A stretch of 64,000 nt of DNA from Photobacterium proteolyticum. GTDB taxonomy: Bacteria > Pseudomonadota > Gammaproteobacteria > Enterobacterales > Vibrionaceae. Location: the NCBI RefSeq assembly GCF_001939735.1, contig NZ_MJIL01000047.1, positions 62,001 to 126,000 on the forward strand, in the 5' to 3' direction. The notes beneath the pieces were generated by a model. It searched no databases and was not told the DNA's origin. It saw nothing but the letters and a program-made list of their open reading frames with translations. Every line of letters starts with the position of its first letter. The stretch's first letter is position 1. Positions 21,198 through 31,546 of this stretch are shown here, piece by piece. The position numbers and the translations under genes are program-made.

Positions 21198-21617
21198 ATG
21201 GCTTGGATTTATGCGCTACTCATTTTTGCCGCAGGTGCAATTGTCGGGGCTTTTGCCGCCCGCCTGGGTAATAAGAGCCTCAAACAACAAAAAGAGCTAA
21301 AGAAAGACCTGGATAAGTCAAAATACGAGCTGGAACAGTACCGTCAGGAACTCGTTGATCATTTTGCCTGCAGCTCGGAGCTATTGGATAACATTGCCAA
21401 AGATTACAGCAAGCTCTATGAGCACATGGCAAAAACATCCAGCGAGCTAATGCCTAATCTTCCGGATCAGGACAACCCGTTTGCGCGTAGGATCAGTACG
21501 CTGGAAGCCGTCGCAGATACTGGCGACATCCAGGATCAGCCACGCGATTACGCCAACGGCGCAACAGGATTGCTGAAAGACGAACCAGAGAAAATCGAAG
21601 AACCCAAAGCGAGCTAA
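21198..21617 (+). CDS. zapG: ZapG (YhcB), DUF1043 envelope and division protein
   Basis: ZapG/YhcB is a single-pass inner membrane protein linked to cell shape, division and the balance of envelope precursor synthesis. The 139-residue product has an N-terminal membrane segment (WIYALLIFAAGAIVGAFAARL, 3-23) with glycine-rich packing, then a charged coiled coil (about 28-100) and an acidic disordered tail. The AAGGAG site lies seven bases before ATG. Its place between zapE and degQ matches E. coli. Confidence 0.92.
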   Translation: MAWIYALLIFAAGAIVGAFAARLGNKSLKQQKELKKDLDKSKYELEQYRQELVDHFACSSELLDNIAKDYSKLYEHMAKTSSELMPNLPDQDNPFARRISTLEAVADTGDIQDQPRDYANGATGLLKDEPEKIEEPKAS

Positions 21618-21628
21618 TTCTTTTTTCT

Positions 21629-21656
21629 GGAACTAAACGCCGGTTTTCAAGTCAGA
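21629..21656 (+). promoter_or_regulatory. Candidate sigma-E promoter of degQ
   Basis: GGAACTA (21629-21635) is followed after 16 bases by TCAGA (21652-21656). This resembles the sigma-E pattern GGAACTT, 16 bases, TCTGA, with one change in each element. It would give a leader of about 90 nt before degQ. The degP-type protease gene is a classical sigma-E target in enterics. Confidence 0.4.
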
Positions 21657-21750
21657 GCTAGTACCGCTTTCCAACATTGGTTATTGATTCTTAGATGTTT
21701 ATAACTGCAATGGAATGGTACTACTACTTGTAAACCGGAGTTTAGTAATA

Positions 21751-23118
21751 ATGAAAAAACCTTTGCTTGTATTCAGTGCACTGGCACTCGGCATCAGTTC
21801 TGTTATTACCCCTATCACGGCAACTGCTGCATTACCTCTTTCAACCAATAGCCAACAACTACCTAGCCTCGCGCCGATGCTGGAACAAGTCACACCGGCA
21901 GTTGTCAGCATTGCCGTCGAGGGCAAGCAAGTGTCCAGGCAACGTCTTCCAGAAACTTTCCGTTTCTTCTTTGGCCCTGAATTCCCCGAAGAGCAATTAC
22001 GCGAACGCCCGTTCCGCGGACTGGGTTCCGGTGTGATCGTCGATGCGGACAAGGGCTACATTGTTACCAACCACCATGTCATCAACGGTGCCGACAAGAT
22101 AATGGTTCAGCTCCATGACGGCAGAGAACTGTCTGCCGAGCTGATCGGCAGCGACGAGATGTCAGATATCGCGCTGCTAAAACTCGACAAGACCAAGAAC
22201 CTGACCGCCATTAACCTGGCTGATTCCGACAGCCTGCGTGTGGGTGATTTTGCCGTTGCCATCGGCAACCCGTTCGGGCTGGGCCAAACCGTCACTTCGG
22301 GCATTATTTCCGCCCTTGGCCGTAGCGGACTCAATATCGAAAACTTTGAGAACTTTATTCAGACCGATGCGGCAATCAACAGCGGCAACTCGGGTGGCGC
22401 ACTGGTTAACCTCAACGGTGAACTCGTCGGTATCAATACCGCCATTCTGGGTCCTAACGGTGGTAATGTCGGCATCGGTTTTGCTATTCCGGTCAATATG
22501 GTGAAAAACCTGACCGAGCAAATCATCGAGTTCGGTGAGGTCAAACGCGGCATTCTGGGTGTTCAGGGCGGCGAGCTGACATCCGAGCTGGCAGAAGCGT
22601 TTGGTTATGAAACCAACCACGGCGCCTTTATTAATCAGGTTATGCCTGACTCTGCCGCAGAAAAGGCCGGACTGAAAGCCGGTGATATCATCGTCTCGGT
22701 TAACGGCAAGCAAATCCGTACCTTCGGTGAGCTTAGAGCAAAAATCGCCACACTGGGCGCAGGCAAGAAAACAACCTTGGGTATCGTACGTGACGGCAAG
22801 GAACAAACCGTCTCGGTGGTTCTGCAGGAAGCCAGCCAGAGCAAGGTCAAAGCAGAAAACCTCCACTCCGGCCTAGCCGGCGCCGAGTTTGCCAATACGA
22901 CCGCCAATGACGGTGTCAAAGGGGTGAAAGTCACCGGCATTGACGAGAAATCCCTGGCAGCACGTTACGGTCTACAAAAAGATGACATCATCCTTGGTCT
23001 CAACCGCCAGCCAATCCGCAATCTTGGCGAGCTGCGCAAGGCACTTGAACAGGAACCGAATGTCTTGGCGCTCGAGGTGAAGCGTGACAATAACATCCTG
23101 TACCTGATCATCCGCTAA
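21751..23118 (+). CDS. degQ: DegQ/DegP-family periplasmic serine protease
   Basis: This is a periplasmic HtrA protease and chaperone that handles misfolded envelope proteins. The ATG at 21751 gives 455 residues with a signal peptide (cut near TATA-ALPL, about residue 27), a trypsin-like domain with catalytic His109 (TNHHV), Asp139 (SDIALL) and Ser214 (GNSGGA), and two PDZ domains, roughly 255-345 and 365-450. The short LA loop (about 60-90) is closer to DegQ than to DegP. An earlier in-frame ATG at 21715 would precede the signal peptide and is unlikely. A terminator follows, separating it from degS. Confidence 0.94.
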   Translation: MKKPLLVFSALALGISSVITPITATAALPLSTNSQQLPSLAPMLEQVTPAVVSIAVEGKQVSRQRLPETFRFFFGPEFPEEQLRERPFRGLGSGVIVDADKGYIVTNHHVINGADKIMVQLHDGRELSAELIGSDEMSDIALLKLDKTKNLTAINLADSDSLRVGDFAVAIGNPFGLGQTVTSGIISALGRSGLNIENFENFIQTDAAINSGNSGGALVNLNGELVGINTAILGPNGGNVGIGFAIPVNMVKNLTEQIIEFGEVKRGILGVQGGELTSELAEAFGYETNHGAFINQVMPDSAAEKAGLKAGDIIVSVNGKQIRTFGELRAKIATLGAGKKTTLGIVRDGKEQTVSVVLQEASQSKVKAENLHSGLAGAEFANTTANDGVKGVKVTGIDEKSLAARYGLQKDDIILGLNRQPIRNLGELRKALEQEPNVLALEVKRDNNILYLIIR

Positions 23119-23126
23119 CACCGCAT

Positions 23127-23151
23127 ATCGGGCCAGCAATGGCCCGATTTT
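23127..23151 (+). terminator. Terminator of degQ
   Basis: An 8-bp perfect stem ATCGGGCC/GGCCCGAT with loop AGCAAT is followed by TTTT, ten bases past the degQ stop. degS therefore probably has its own promoter in the next 220 bases. Confidence 0.75.
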
Positions 23152-23371
23152 CCACCCTGCCGCATTACAATATATCGTCTGTAAGAAACATCTATTCACC
23201 ACGCCACTTCCCCTTGAAAAGAAATACCATCACAGTACAACATCGCCAGTACCGCCGTCTAAGTGCCTGGTAGGGTTTGGTATCTAGTCGTTGTAGTGAT
23301 ATCCTCGTGCGAATAATTCATAGAATGCACGCTTCGTGCACAGGCACTATTTTCATTTCAAGGGAGCAAGC

Positions 23372-24439
23372 ATGCTGGCTTTTATTCGTCGGTCCATTTT
23401 ACTTGGCGTCGTGACAGCTATTGCCTTGCTCGTTGTTTTTCCAGAACTTCGCACCCAAATGATCCAACCGCCTGTTTCACTGGCTCCCGCCCCGACCGAT
23501 CAACTCCAGCTATCCTATAACTTTGCGGTTCGCCGGGCCTCCCCTGCCGTCGTCAATATCTATAACCGCCGCTACAATGCCGAAGACCGACTCAAGCTAA
23601 GTACCCAGGGGCTGGGATCAGGCGTGATCATGAGCGACAAGGGGTACATAGTAACCAACTACCATGTCGTGGCCGAAGCCGATCAGGTTATTGCCGCCTT
23701 ACAGGACGGCCGTATTTTTACCGCCCAGCTCATCGGTAAAGATCAGCGAACCGATCTGGCGGTTCTGAAAATCCAGGCCGAAAACCTGCCGGTTATTCCG
23801 CTGAGCCCGGATTACAAGCCTGCGGTCGGGGATGTCGTGCTGGCCATCGGTAACCCGTATAACCTGGGCCAGACGACGACCTACGGCATCATTTCAGCTA
23901 CCGGACGCTCCGGCATGAGTTTCTACGGCCGCCAGGATTTTCTCCAGACCGATGCTGCGATCAATGAGGGCAACTCCGGCGGAGCACTGGTCAACACCCG
24001 TGGCGAGCTAGTCGGCATCAATACCGCCTCTTTCCAGCAGGCAACGGATATCGAAACCTACGGCATCTCCTTTGCGATCCCTTACGAGCTGACCCAGAAG
24101 ATCATGAACAAGCTGATCGCCGACGGCCGGGTGATCCGCGGCTATATCGGCATTGAAGCCAGGGATATCAACCCGGTGATGGCTCGCCTGTACGATGCCG
24201 ATCAGATCAGCGGGATCATTGTAATGGGCATGGATCCGAACGGTCCGGCAGCCAAGGCCGGGTTTAAAATGCAGGATATTTTGATCGAGATTGACGGAAA
24301 GAAGGTGACTGACCGGCGCAATGTTCTGGATATTGTGACCGAGCTTCGCCCCGGCAATGCCGTCGAGATGAAAGTACTGCGTAACGGCGCGCCGATAACG
24401 CTGTCTGTCGTGATTGCCGATGAGCCCAACCGGTACTAG
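23372..24439 (+). CDS. degS: DegS, inner membrane protease that starts the sigma-E response
   Basis: DegS senses exposed C-termini of unfolded porins through its PDZ domain and cuts RseA, freeing sigma-E. The ATG at 23372 follows AAGGGAGCAAGC and gives 355 residues, the same as E. coli. An N-terminal membrane anchor (about 5-24) replaces a cleaved signal; the catalytic triad is His98, Asp128 and Ser202 (NEGNSGGA), with a single PDZ domain from about 255. The pairing of degQ with degS is standard in this group. It ends before a terminator shared with murA. Confidence 0.95.
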   Translation: MLAFIRRSILLGVVTAIALLVVFPELRTQMIQPPVSLAPAPTDQLQLSYNFAVRRASPAVVNIYNRRYNAEDRLKLSTQGLGSGVIMSDKGYIVTNYHVVAEADQVIAALQDGRIFTAQLIGKDQRTDLAVLKIQAENLPVIPLSPDYKPAVGDVVLAIGNPYNLGQTTTYGIISATGRSGMSFYGRQDFLQTDAAINEGNSGGALVNTRGELVGINTASFQQATDIETYGISFAIPYELTQKIMNKLIADGRVIRGYIGIEARDINPVMARLYDADQISGIIVMGMDPNGPAAKAGFKMQDILIEIDGKKVTDRRNVLDIVTELRPGNAVEMKVLRNGAPITLSVVIADEPNRY

Positions 24440-24466
24440 TTTTTCTCACAACGAGTTACGGACAGC

Positions 24467-24497
24467 AAAAAAAAAGCCTCGCATGCGAGGCTTTTTT
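24467..24497. terminator. Bidirectional terminator between degS and murA
   Basis: The stem AGCCTCG/CGAGGCT with loop CATG (24475-24492) has an A-run on the left and a T-run on the right, so it serves both converging genes. Confidence 0.88.
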
Positions 24498-24521
24498 CCA
24501 GCAATTAAACGCTAGTAAACT

Positions 24522-26046
<1,525 letters not shown>

Positions 26047-26065
26047 AAGCTATCCTCTCTGCCAC

Positions 26066-26377
26066 TTAGTCAATACAAGCAGCTAACATTGATTCGACAT
26101 GGCTCAGGCGAAGCAAGGTAACCAGCTGTTCCGGCACGTTTAATAACGTCAGTTCACTGCCATTACTGCTGAGCTGTTGGTATATATGAAGCAACATCAC
26201 CATGCCCGCCGAGTCTACCCGCGATAAAGCAGCAAGATCGAGCTTTACCCTGGCATCCTGTGGCATCCATTCATGTCTTTGCTGCCAAAAGGCTGGAACT
26301 GTGTCACGTTCCAGTGCCCCTGACAAGCAATAATACCCATTTTCCTGAGCTCGCCACTCAATCTTAGGCTTACTCAT
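26066..26377 (-). CDS. mlaB: MlaB, STAS-domain subunit of the Mla phospholipid transporter
   Basis: MlaB is a cytoplasmic STAS protein that binds the MlaF ATPase and stabilises the MlaFEDB complex. The ATG at 26375-26377 gives 103 residues starting MSKPKIEWRAQ; a longer frame upstream runs deep into mlaC and is not credible. The STAS core LDLAALSRVDSAGMVMLLHI (near 52-71) includes the Ser-Ala loop. It overlaps the mlaC stop by eight bases. The sequence family is variable, but position and domain agree. Confidence 0.9.
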   Translation of the reverse strand: MSKPKIEWRAQENGYYCLSGALERDTVPAFWQQRHEWMPQDARVKLDLAALSRVDSAGMVMLLHIYQQLSSNGSELTLLNVPEQLVTLLRLSHVESMLAACID

Positions 26378-27017
26378 TGTTTTTGTCCTCACGGCGTATT
26401 GGTTTCGCCGCAAGTTCTTTCAAGTTCGCTGTTACTGCATCAATCCCTTCGGTGCGTAGCTGACCGCTCCATTCACTCTGTTTGGTCGAGATCATGCTGA
26501 CGCCTTCGGCCACCATATCGTAGCCCTGCCACTCGTTGGTCTTCTTGTTCTTGCGCAGCTTGAAGTCCAGGCGGATCGGCGGGCGCTTGGTATCAAGAAT
26601 GTCGACCCGAACCGACACAATTTTGCGACTGGCCGGCACTGACTTCGGTGACTCTATCTTGATATCCTGATCGGTATACTGAGTCAGCACCTGGGCGTAG
26701 GACGCAACCAGATAATGGGTAAAGGCGCTGACAAAGTTGTTTCTTTGCTCTGCTGTCGTCTTTTTCAGCTGTGGCCCCAGCACTTTATAAGCCGCATAGC
26801 GGGTATTGATATACGGCAGCAGCTCCTGCCGGACAATGCTGCGCAGCAATTCCGGGTTGCGCTGGATCTGATTCTTTTCCGCTTTCAGACGATCAAACGT
26901 ATTCTGGGAGACCGTCTGCATCATCAGATAAGGATCCGTTCGATTTACCGTATCAGCCTGGGCAACCAGTGGAAGCGATAGCAGCATCACCAATATATAT
27001 CGAAAGAGTTTCATCAT
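26370..27017 (-). CDS. mlaC: MlaC, periplasmic phospholipid-binding shuttle protein
   Basis: MlaC carries phospholipids across the periplasm between the outer membrane MlaA complex and MlaFEDB. The 215-residue precursor has a signal peptide (MKLFRYILVMLLSLPLVAQA, cut near residue 21) and the Ttg2D/MlaC domain with YINTRYAAYKVLG, FVSAFTHYLVASYAQVL and the late YDMVAEGVSMISTKQSE segment. Two consecutive ATGs are possible starts; both fit AGGGG upstream. It lies between mlaD and mlaB in the operon. Confidence 0.95.
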   Translation of the reverse strand: MMKLFRYILVMLLSLPLVAQADTVNRTDPYLMMQTVSQNTFDRLKAEKNQIQRNPELLRSIVRQELLPYINTRYAAYKVLGPQLKKTTAEQRNNFVSAFTHYLVASYAQVLTQYTDQDIKIESPKSVPASRKIVSVRVDILDTKRPPIRLDFKLRKNKKTNEWQGYDMVAEGVSMISTKQSEWSGQLRTEGIDAVTANLKELAAKPIRREDKNNE

Positions 27018-27025
27018 ATCCCCTA

Positions 27026-27502
27026 TTACTTACTGTCACCGCCGATGCTGTACAGCACCTGGCCAATCATGTCTTCCAGAACCAGTGCCGACTTGGTGTC
27101 CTCGATCAAGTCACCGTCGCCGAGCATGTCGATATCTTCGTCAATAAACCCAGGCTCGATACCCAGATATTGCTCGCCCAGCAGCCCTGATGTAAGGATG
27201 GCAGCCGAACTGGTTTCTGGAAAGTAACCATACTTTTTCTCGATAGACAGCGTGACGACCGGAACATAGCTTTCCGTATCTAGCGTAATATCGCTGATCT
27301 TGCCGACGGTCACGCCACCGACTTTAATCGGCGAGCGAACTTTCAGGCCGCCGATATTATGGAAATGCGCTTGCAGGGTATAAGACTCATTGCCACCGAT
27401 GTTCTGCACATCCGCTACTTTGAATACCAATACCAACAAGGCTGCAAATCCGGCCAGTACAAAGCTACCAACCCACAATTCTAATTTTTTTATCTGTTGC
27501 AT
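27026..27502 (-). CDS. mlaD: MlaD, MCE-domain subunit of the Mla transporter
   Basis: MlaD forms a hexameric ring in the periplasm, anchored by one helix, through which lipids pass between MlaC and MlaE. The 158-residue product has the membrane segment WVGSFVLAGFAALLVLVFKV near residues 10-29 and the MCE domain (about 38-120) with the pattern GGLKVRSPIKVGGVTVGKI. The length is as expected for the short, single-MCE MlaD type. The gene lies 33 bases after mlaE. Confidence 0.95.
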   Translation of the reverse strand: MQQIKKLELWVGSFVLAGFAALLVLVFKVADVQNIGGNESYTLQAHFHNIGGLKVRSPIKVGGVTVGKISDITLDTESYVPVVTLSIEKKYGYFPETSSAAILTSGLLGEQYLGIEPGFIDEDIDMLGDGDLIEDTKSALVLEDMIGQVLYSIGGDSK

Positions 27503-27535
27503 CCGTTTATTCCCAACGTTCCGCTGATCGCTTGC

Positions 27536-28318
27536 TTAATTGCCAAACATCAATGCTGTCAGCACAAAATCCAATCCCAATACCGCCAGTGACGAGTTCA
27601 CTACCGTGCGTGTAGTCGCCCGGCTGATCCCTTCCGATGTCGGTACCGCATCATAACCATTGAACACCGCAATCCAGGTCACGGTGATCGCAAACACGAC
27701 TGACTTGATGATACTGTTGCCAATGTCATAGCCCAGCTCGACCGACGACTGCATCACCGACCAGAAGCTGCCATAGTCGATACCTTTCCAGTCAACACCA
27801 ACCAGCTGCCCGCCCCAGATACCCACGGCACAAAATAGCAGCGACAGCAACGGCATCGAAATCGCACCGGCCCAGAAGCGAGGGGCAATCACCCGGCGCA
27901 ACGGATCCACTGCCATCATTTCCATGCTTGATAGCTGCTCGGTTGCCTTCATCAAACCAATTTCAGCCGTCAGTGCCGAACCGGCCCGACCGGCGAACAA
28001 CAGTGCCGTTACCACCGGCCCCAGCTCGCGCAATAGCGACAGGGCGACCATTTGCCCCAGGCTCGTTTCGGCACCGAAGTCAATCAGCACAATGTAGCCC
28101 TGGAGGCTCAGCACCATGCCGATAAACAGGCCGGACACCAAAATAATGGCAACCGACAGTACCCCGACCGAATACAGCTGCTTAATCAGCAGCGGCAGCA
28201 TTTTCCTCGGTTGTGGTTTGCTGACCAAGGCCCCGTACAGCAACAAACTCGCACGCCCGACAGCCTGGCATTTATCGATGCCCCGCCGTCCTTGCCGTGC
28301 AACAAAATCCGCTATCAT
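27536..28318 (-). CDS. mlaE: MlaE, permease subunit of the Mla transporter
   Basis: MlaE is the inner membrane permease of the phospholipid ABC transporter. The 260-residue product has five to six hydrophobic helices and the conserved [24 protein letters not shown] block near residues 95-118, a hallmark of the MlaE/YrbE family. Length is normal. It follows mlaF after about 58 bases, the widest gap inside the operon. Confidence 0.96.
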   Translation of the reverse strand: MIADFVARQGRRGIDKCQAVGRASLLLYGALVSKPQPRKMLPLLIKQLYSVGVLSVAIILVSGLFIGMVLSLQGYIVLIDFGAETSLGQMVALSLLRELGPVVTALLFAGRAGSALTAEIGLMKATEQLSSMEMMAVDPLRRVIAPRFWAGAISMPLLSLLFCAVGIWGGQLVGVDWKGIDYGSFWSVMQSSVELGYDIGNSIIKSVVFAITVTWIAVFNGYDAVPTSEGISRATTRTVVNSSLAVLGLDFVLTALMFGN

Positions 28319-28376
28319 TCTTGATAATTACCTTATTCGTTATGTTATTCCTGACGTGCCCTTGCACATCACGCAA

Positions 28377-29186
28377 TTATTCCGCCATGCCAAACAGGTC
28401 AGCGCTCAGCGCCTGAGCCGGGTAGTTGAATGGCACCGGCCCGTCGGCATAGCCATCCAGAAACTGTCGGATCCGCGGATCAGGGTTTGCCCGCAATTCG
28501 TCAGGGGTGCCCTGACCGATAACTTTGCCTCCCGATAGCAGATAGACATGATCGGCAATGCTCATGACTTCCGGAACATCATGGGACACAATGACCGAGG
28601 TGATCCCCAGCGCCTGGTTCATACTGCGGATCAGAGTAACCAGCACTCCCATGGTGATCGGATCCTGGCCGACAAACGGCTCATCGTACATGATTAAGTC
28701 GGGATCCAGGGCTATCGCCCGAGCCAGTGCGGCCCGGCGGGCCATCCCGCCCGACAGCTCATTCGGCATCAGCTGTGCCGCGCCCCGCAGGCCGACAGAC
28801 TCGAGCTTTAGCAATACCAGTGTGCGCAATAAATCTTCTGGCAGATCGGTATGCTCCCTTAGCGGAAAAGCAACATTGTCAAAGACAGTCATATCCGTGA
28901 ACAGCGCCCCGGACTGAAATAACATGCTCATCTTATTACGCGCCTGATACAGCTCGCTGCGGTTCAGCGTCGGTATATTCCACTTCTCAAACCACACCTC
29001 GCCGCTATCTGGCTGGATCTGTCCGCCGATGAGCCGCAGCAAGGTGGTTTTTCCTATTCCGGACGGCCCCATAATGGCCGTAACTTTTCCCTTGGGCACA
29101 TCCAGAGACACATCATCAAAAATTTTGCGTTCACCACGCGAAAACGTCATATTTTTGATCGAAACTAGTGCTTCAGTCGGTTCCAT
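28377..29186 (-). CDS. mlaF: MlaF, ATPase subunit of the Mla transporter
   Basis: MlaF powers phospholipid transport by the MlaFEDB complex. Starting at the second ATG (29186), placed five bases after AGGA, gives 269 residues, the E. coli length; the ATG at 29192 touches the AGG. It has Walker A GPSGIGKTT near 37-45, the signature ELSGGMARR near 142, Walker B LIMYDEPFVGQD near 163 and the switch HDVPEV. The C-terminal RQFLDGYADGPVPFNYP is typical of the MlaF tail that contacts the partner subunit. It is the first gene of mlaFEDCB. Confidence 0.95.
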   Translation of the reverse strand: MEPTEALVSIKNMTFSRGERKIFDDVSLDVPKGKVTAIMGPSGIGKTTLLRLIGGQIQPDSGEVWFEKWNIPTLNRSELYQARNKMSMLFQSGALFTDMTVFDNVAFPLREHTDLPEDLLRTLVLLKLESVGLRGAAQLMPNELSGGMARRAALARAIALDPDLIMYDEPFVGQDPITMGVLVTLIRSMNQALGITSVIVSHDVPEVMSIADHVYLLSGGKVIGQGTPDELRANPDPRIRQFLDGYADGPVPFNYPAQALSADLFGMAE

Positions 29187-29192
29187 AGCCAT

Positions 29193-29594
29193 CCTGTCGG
29201 CCTATTAGGCCTTTAGTTCGCATTCCGCGCCCTCTAATTTTGGGGCGATATGGTTAATATAATTAATGATTTATACGCCAGGCATCGATCATAGGTACAT
29301 TACGCAACCAACTCAAGACGCGAACTGTAAGATCTGTGCAATTTCATTGTCTCGCCATCAGTTCATAATGTGGCGCCCAACATATTGTTTTTTGTCATTG
29401 CTGGCAACACGATAAGACGCAACGCGACATTCAGTTACCTCGGACATTTTGGGTAAAGAATGGTTCAAAGTACGACAAGAACTTCTTGCTCTGCTCAATT
29501 TGTCGCGGCTTTTCCTTTCTTTTTAGTCAACGAACCGTCAAAATTGCCCCCCTAAGTTCTATATAAAATAAAGATTGACGAAAAAGGGATAAGA
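29193..29594. other. Divergent regulatory region between mlaF and yrbG
   Basis: The 400-base gap holds the mla promoter (29288-29316), a perfect GGCCTA-T-TAGGCC inverted repeat (29199-29211) just upstream of the mlaF ribosome-binding site, and near yrbG a CAAGAA-C-TTCTTG inverted repeat (29476-29488). The latter is nested in a larger CGACAA...TTGTCG pairing (29473-29505), followed by a pyrimidine-rich stretch. A TATATAAAAT sequence about 25 bases before yrbG could include its -10, but no good -35 is seen. No gene is found. Confidence 0.45.
29288..29316 (-). promoter_or_regulatory. sigma-70 promoter of mlaFEDCB
   Basis: On the minus strand TTGAGT (29311-29316, four of six) and TATGAT (29288-29293, five of six) are separated by 17 bases. 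The predicted leader to mlaF is about 95 nt. Confidence 0.6.
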
Positions 29595-30560
29595 ATGCTC
29601 GAAGCCATTGTGTTGCTCTGTATCGGTTTGACTCTACTGGTATGGAGTGCAGACCGACTCGTTTTTGGCGCCGCTGCGTTGGCAAAGAATCTCGGTGTAG
29701 CACCATTAGTCATAGGAATGACCATTCTTGCCATGGGCTCTTCGGCACCTGAAATGATGGTTTCGGCAACAGCGGCGCTTGAGGGTAAAACCGACACCGC
29801 CGTGGGTAATGTCCTGGGCTCTAACATTGCCAATATCGCGCTTATCCTTGGCCTGACAGCCCTGATTAAACCACTGGCGATCAGTTCCGGTATCATCCGC
29901 CGCGAGCTTCCCCTGATGATGGTAGTCACTCTTCTCGCTGGCGCTTTACTCTGGGATAGCCACCTCGGCTTCATCGAAGGTGTACTGCTCGTAGTGCTGT
30001 TCGTCATCTTTCTGCTGGTAATGCTAAAAATCAGCCGAAACGCCAAGGACGCCGGCGATCCGCTTGCCGATGAGCAAGAGTCGGAAATCCCGGAAGGCGT
30101 GAGCAACAAAGCCGCCTTGGTTTGGGTTGTGATCGGCCTGGTACTGCTTCCTTACGCGGCAAGCATGCTGGTCGACTCTGCCGTCACGATTGCCAAGTTC
30201 TTTGGCATGAGCGATTTGGTCATCGGTCTGACCATCATTGCAATCGGCACCAGCCTGCCAGAACTGGCCGCTTCTATCGCCAGCATCTATAAAGGCGAGG
30301 ACGATATGGCCGTCGGTAATATCATCGGCTCCAACGTATTCAATATTCTTGCCGTGATGGGGATCCCAGGCCTTCTCAACCCTTCGGTGCTCAGCCCGCT
30401 GGCGATGGGGCGCGATTTTTACGTCATGCTTGGCGTATCGGTACTTCTGGTATTGATGGCGCTAGGAAAACGTCGCAGAATCAACCGAGTGGAAGGCGCT
30501 GTGCTGGTTTGCTGCTTTGTCGCCTATCAAGTCTATCTGTTTTACAATTTAGCGGCTTAA
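29595..30560 (+). CDS. yrbG: YrbG, calcium/sodium antiporter family protein
   Basis: YrbG is an inner membrane member of the Ca2+/cation antiporter superfamily; its transport has not been tied firmly to a physiological role. The 321-residue product has ten or so membrane helices in two inverted halves. Each half carries the alpha-repeat ion site: GMTILAMGSSAPEMMVS near residues 43-59 and GLTIIAIGTSLPELAAS near 212-228, both with the acidic residue in place. GNVLGSNIAN and GNIIGSNVFN follow each. It is the first gene of the kdsD-lptB cluster as in E. coli. Confidence 0.93.
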   Translation: MLEAIVLLCIGLTLLVWSADRLVFGAAALAKNLGVAPLVIGMTILAMGSSAPEMMVSATAALEGKTDTAVGNVLGSNIANIALILGLTALIKPLAISSGIIRRELPLMMVVTLLAGALLWDSHLGFIEGVLLVVLFVIFLLVMLKISRNAKDAGDPLADEQESEIPEGVSNKAALVWVVIGLVLLPYAASMLVDSAVTIAKFFGMSDLVIGLTIIAIGTSLPELAASIASIYKGEDDMAVGNIIGSNVFNILAVMGIPGLLNPSVLSPLAMGRDFYVMLGVSVLLVLMALGKRRRINRVEGAVLVCCFVAYQVYLFYNLAA

Positions 30561-30574
30561 CGGAGACCCGAGCT

Positions 30575-31546
30575 ATGCCTGATACATTTGATTATTGCGA
30601 TTTTGGCCGCAAAGTTATCGACATCGAAACCAAAGCCTTACAGAACCTAGCCCAGTATATCAACGGCAGCTTTAGTGAAGCATGCCACCTCATTGCCAGT
30701 TGTGCCGGAAAGGTCATCGTGATGGGAATGGGCAAGTCTGGCCACATCGGCAACAAAATTGCCGCAACGCTGGCCAGTACCGGCACCCCGTCATTCTTTG
30801 TTCACCCGGGTGAGGCCAGTCATGGCGATCTGGGGATGATCAAAAAAGGCGATGTCGTGCTCGCGATTTCCAACTCAGGCGAAGCATCAGAAATCCTGAC
30901 CCTGCTGCCAGTCATCAAACGTTTGGGGATCCCGTTAATCAGTATGACGGGCAAACCTGAGTCCAGCATGGCCAAACTGGCGCAAACCCACCTGCAAATC
31001 ACCGTTGAGCAGGAAGCCTGTCCGCTGAACCTGGCACCAACATCCAGTACAACCGCGACACTGGCCATGGGGGATGCCTTGGCAATTGCCCTGATGGAAG
31101 CCCGTGGCTTTACCGCCGATGACTTCGCGCTGTCCCATCCGGGCGGTGCACTTGGCCGTAAATTGCTGCTGCGGATTGCCGATGTGATGCATACCGGTGA
31201 GATGCTGCCGATTGTCACCGAGCAGGCTACGATTAAAGACGCCTTGCTGGAAGTCTCCCGCAAGGGGCTGGGAATGACGGCGATTATCGACCGCGAGCAC
31301 AAGCTCAGCGGCGTATTTACCGACGGAGATTTACGTCGCCTGCTGGATAACCGAATCGACATCCACAATACCACCATCGGCGAGGTCATGACCCGCAACC
31401 CGGCAACAATCTCGCCCCAAGTTCTGGCCGCGGAAGGATTGAAGCTCATGGAAGACCGTAAAATCAGCGGTTTGCTGGTCACTGAAAACGAGCGCCTTGT
31501 TGGCGCCTTTAATATGCACGATCTGCTAAAAGCCGGAGTCATGTGA
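30575..31546 (+). CDS. kdsD: KdsD, D-arabinose 5-phosphate isomerase
   Basis: KdsD converts ribulose 5-phosphate to arabinose 5-phosphate, the first step toward Kdo for lipopolysaccharide. The ATG at 30575 follows CGGAG and gives 323 residues. It has an SIS isomerase domain (VMGMGKSGHIGNKIAATLAS near 50-69, AISNSGEASEI near 92) and two CBS domains from about 205 on (DVMHTGEMLPIV and EVMTRNPATISP). A longer frame upstream overlaps yrbG and is not needed. Its stop overlaps the kdsC start (TGATG). Confidence 0.96.
   Translation: MPDTFDYCDFGRKVIDIETKALQNLAQYINGSFSEACHLIASCAGKVIVMGMGKSGHIGNKIAATLASTGTPSFFVHPGEASHGDLGMIKKGDVVLAISNSGEASEILTLLPVIKRLGIPLISMTGKPESSMAKLAQTHLQITVEQEACPLNLAPTSSTTATLAMGDALAIALMEARGFTADDFALSHPGGALGRKLLLRIADVMHTGEMLPIVTEQATIKDALLEVSRKGLGMTAIIDREHKLSGVFTDGDLRRLLDNRIDIHNTTIGEVMTRNPATISPQVLAAEGLKLMEDRKISGLLVTENERLVGAFNMHDLLKAGVM

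Noticed and set aside
22177..22866. 229-codon open frame antisense to degQ
   Set aside because: Shadow of a well supported protease gene; composition is that of a reverse frame.
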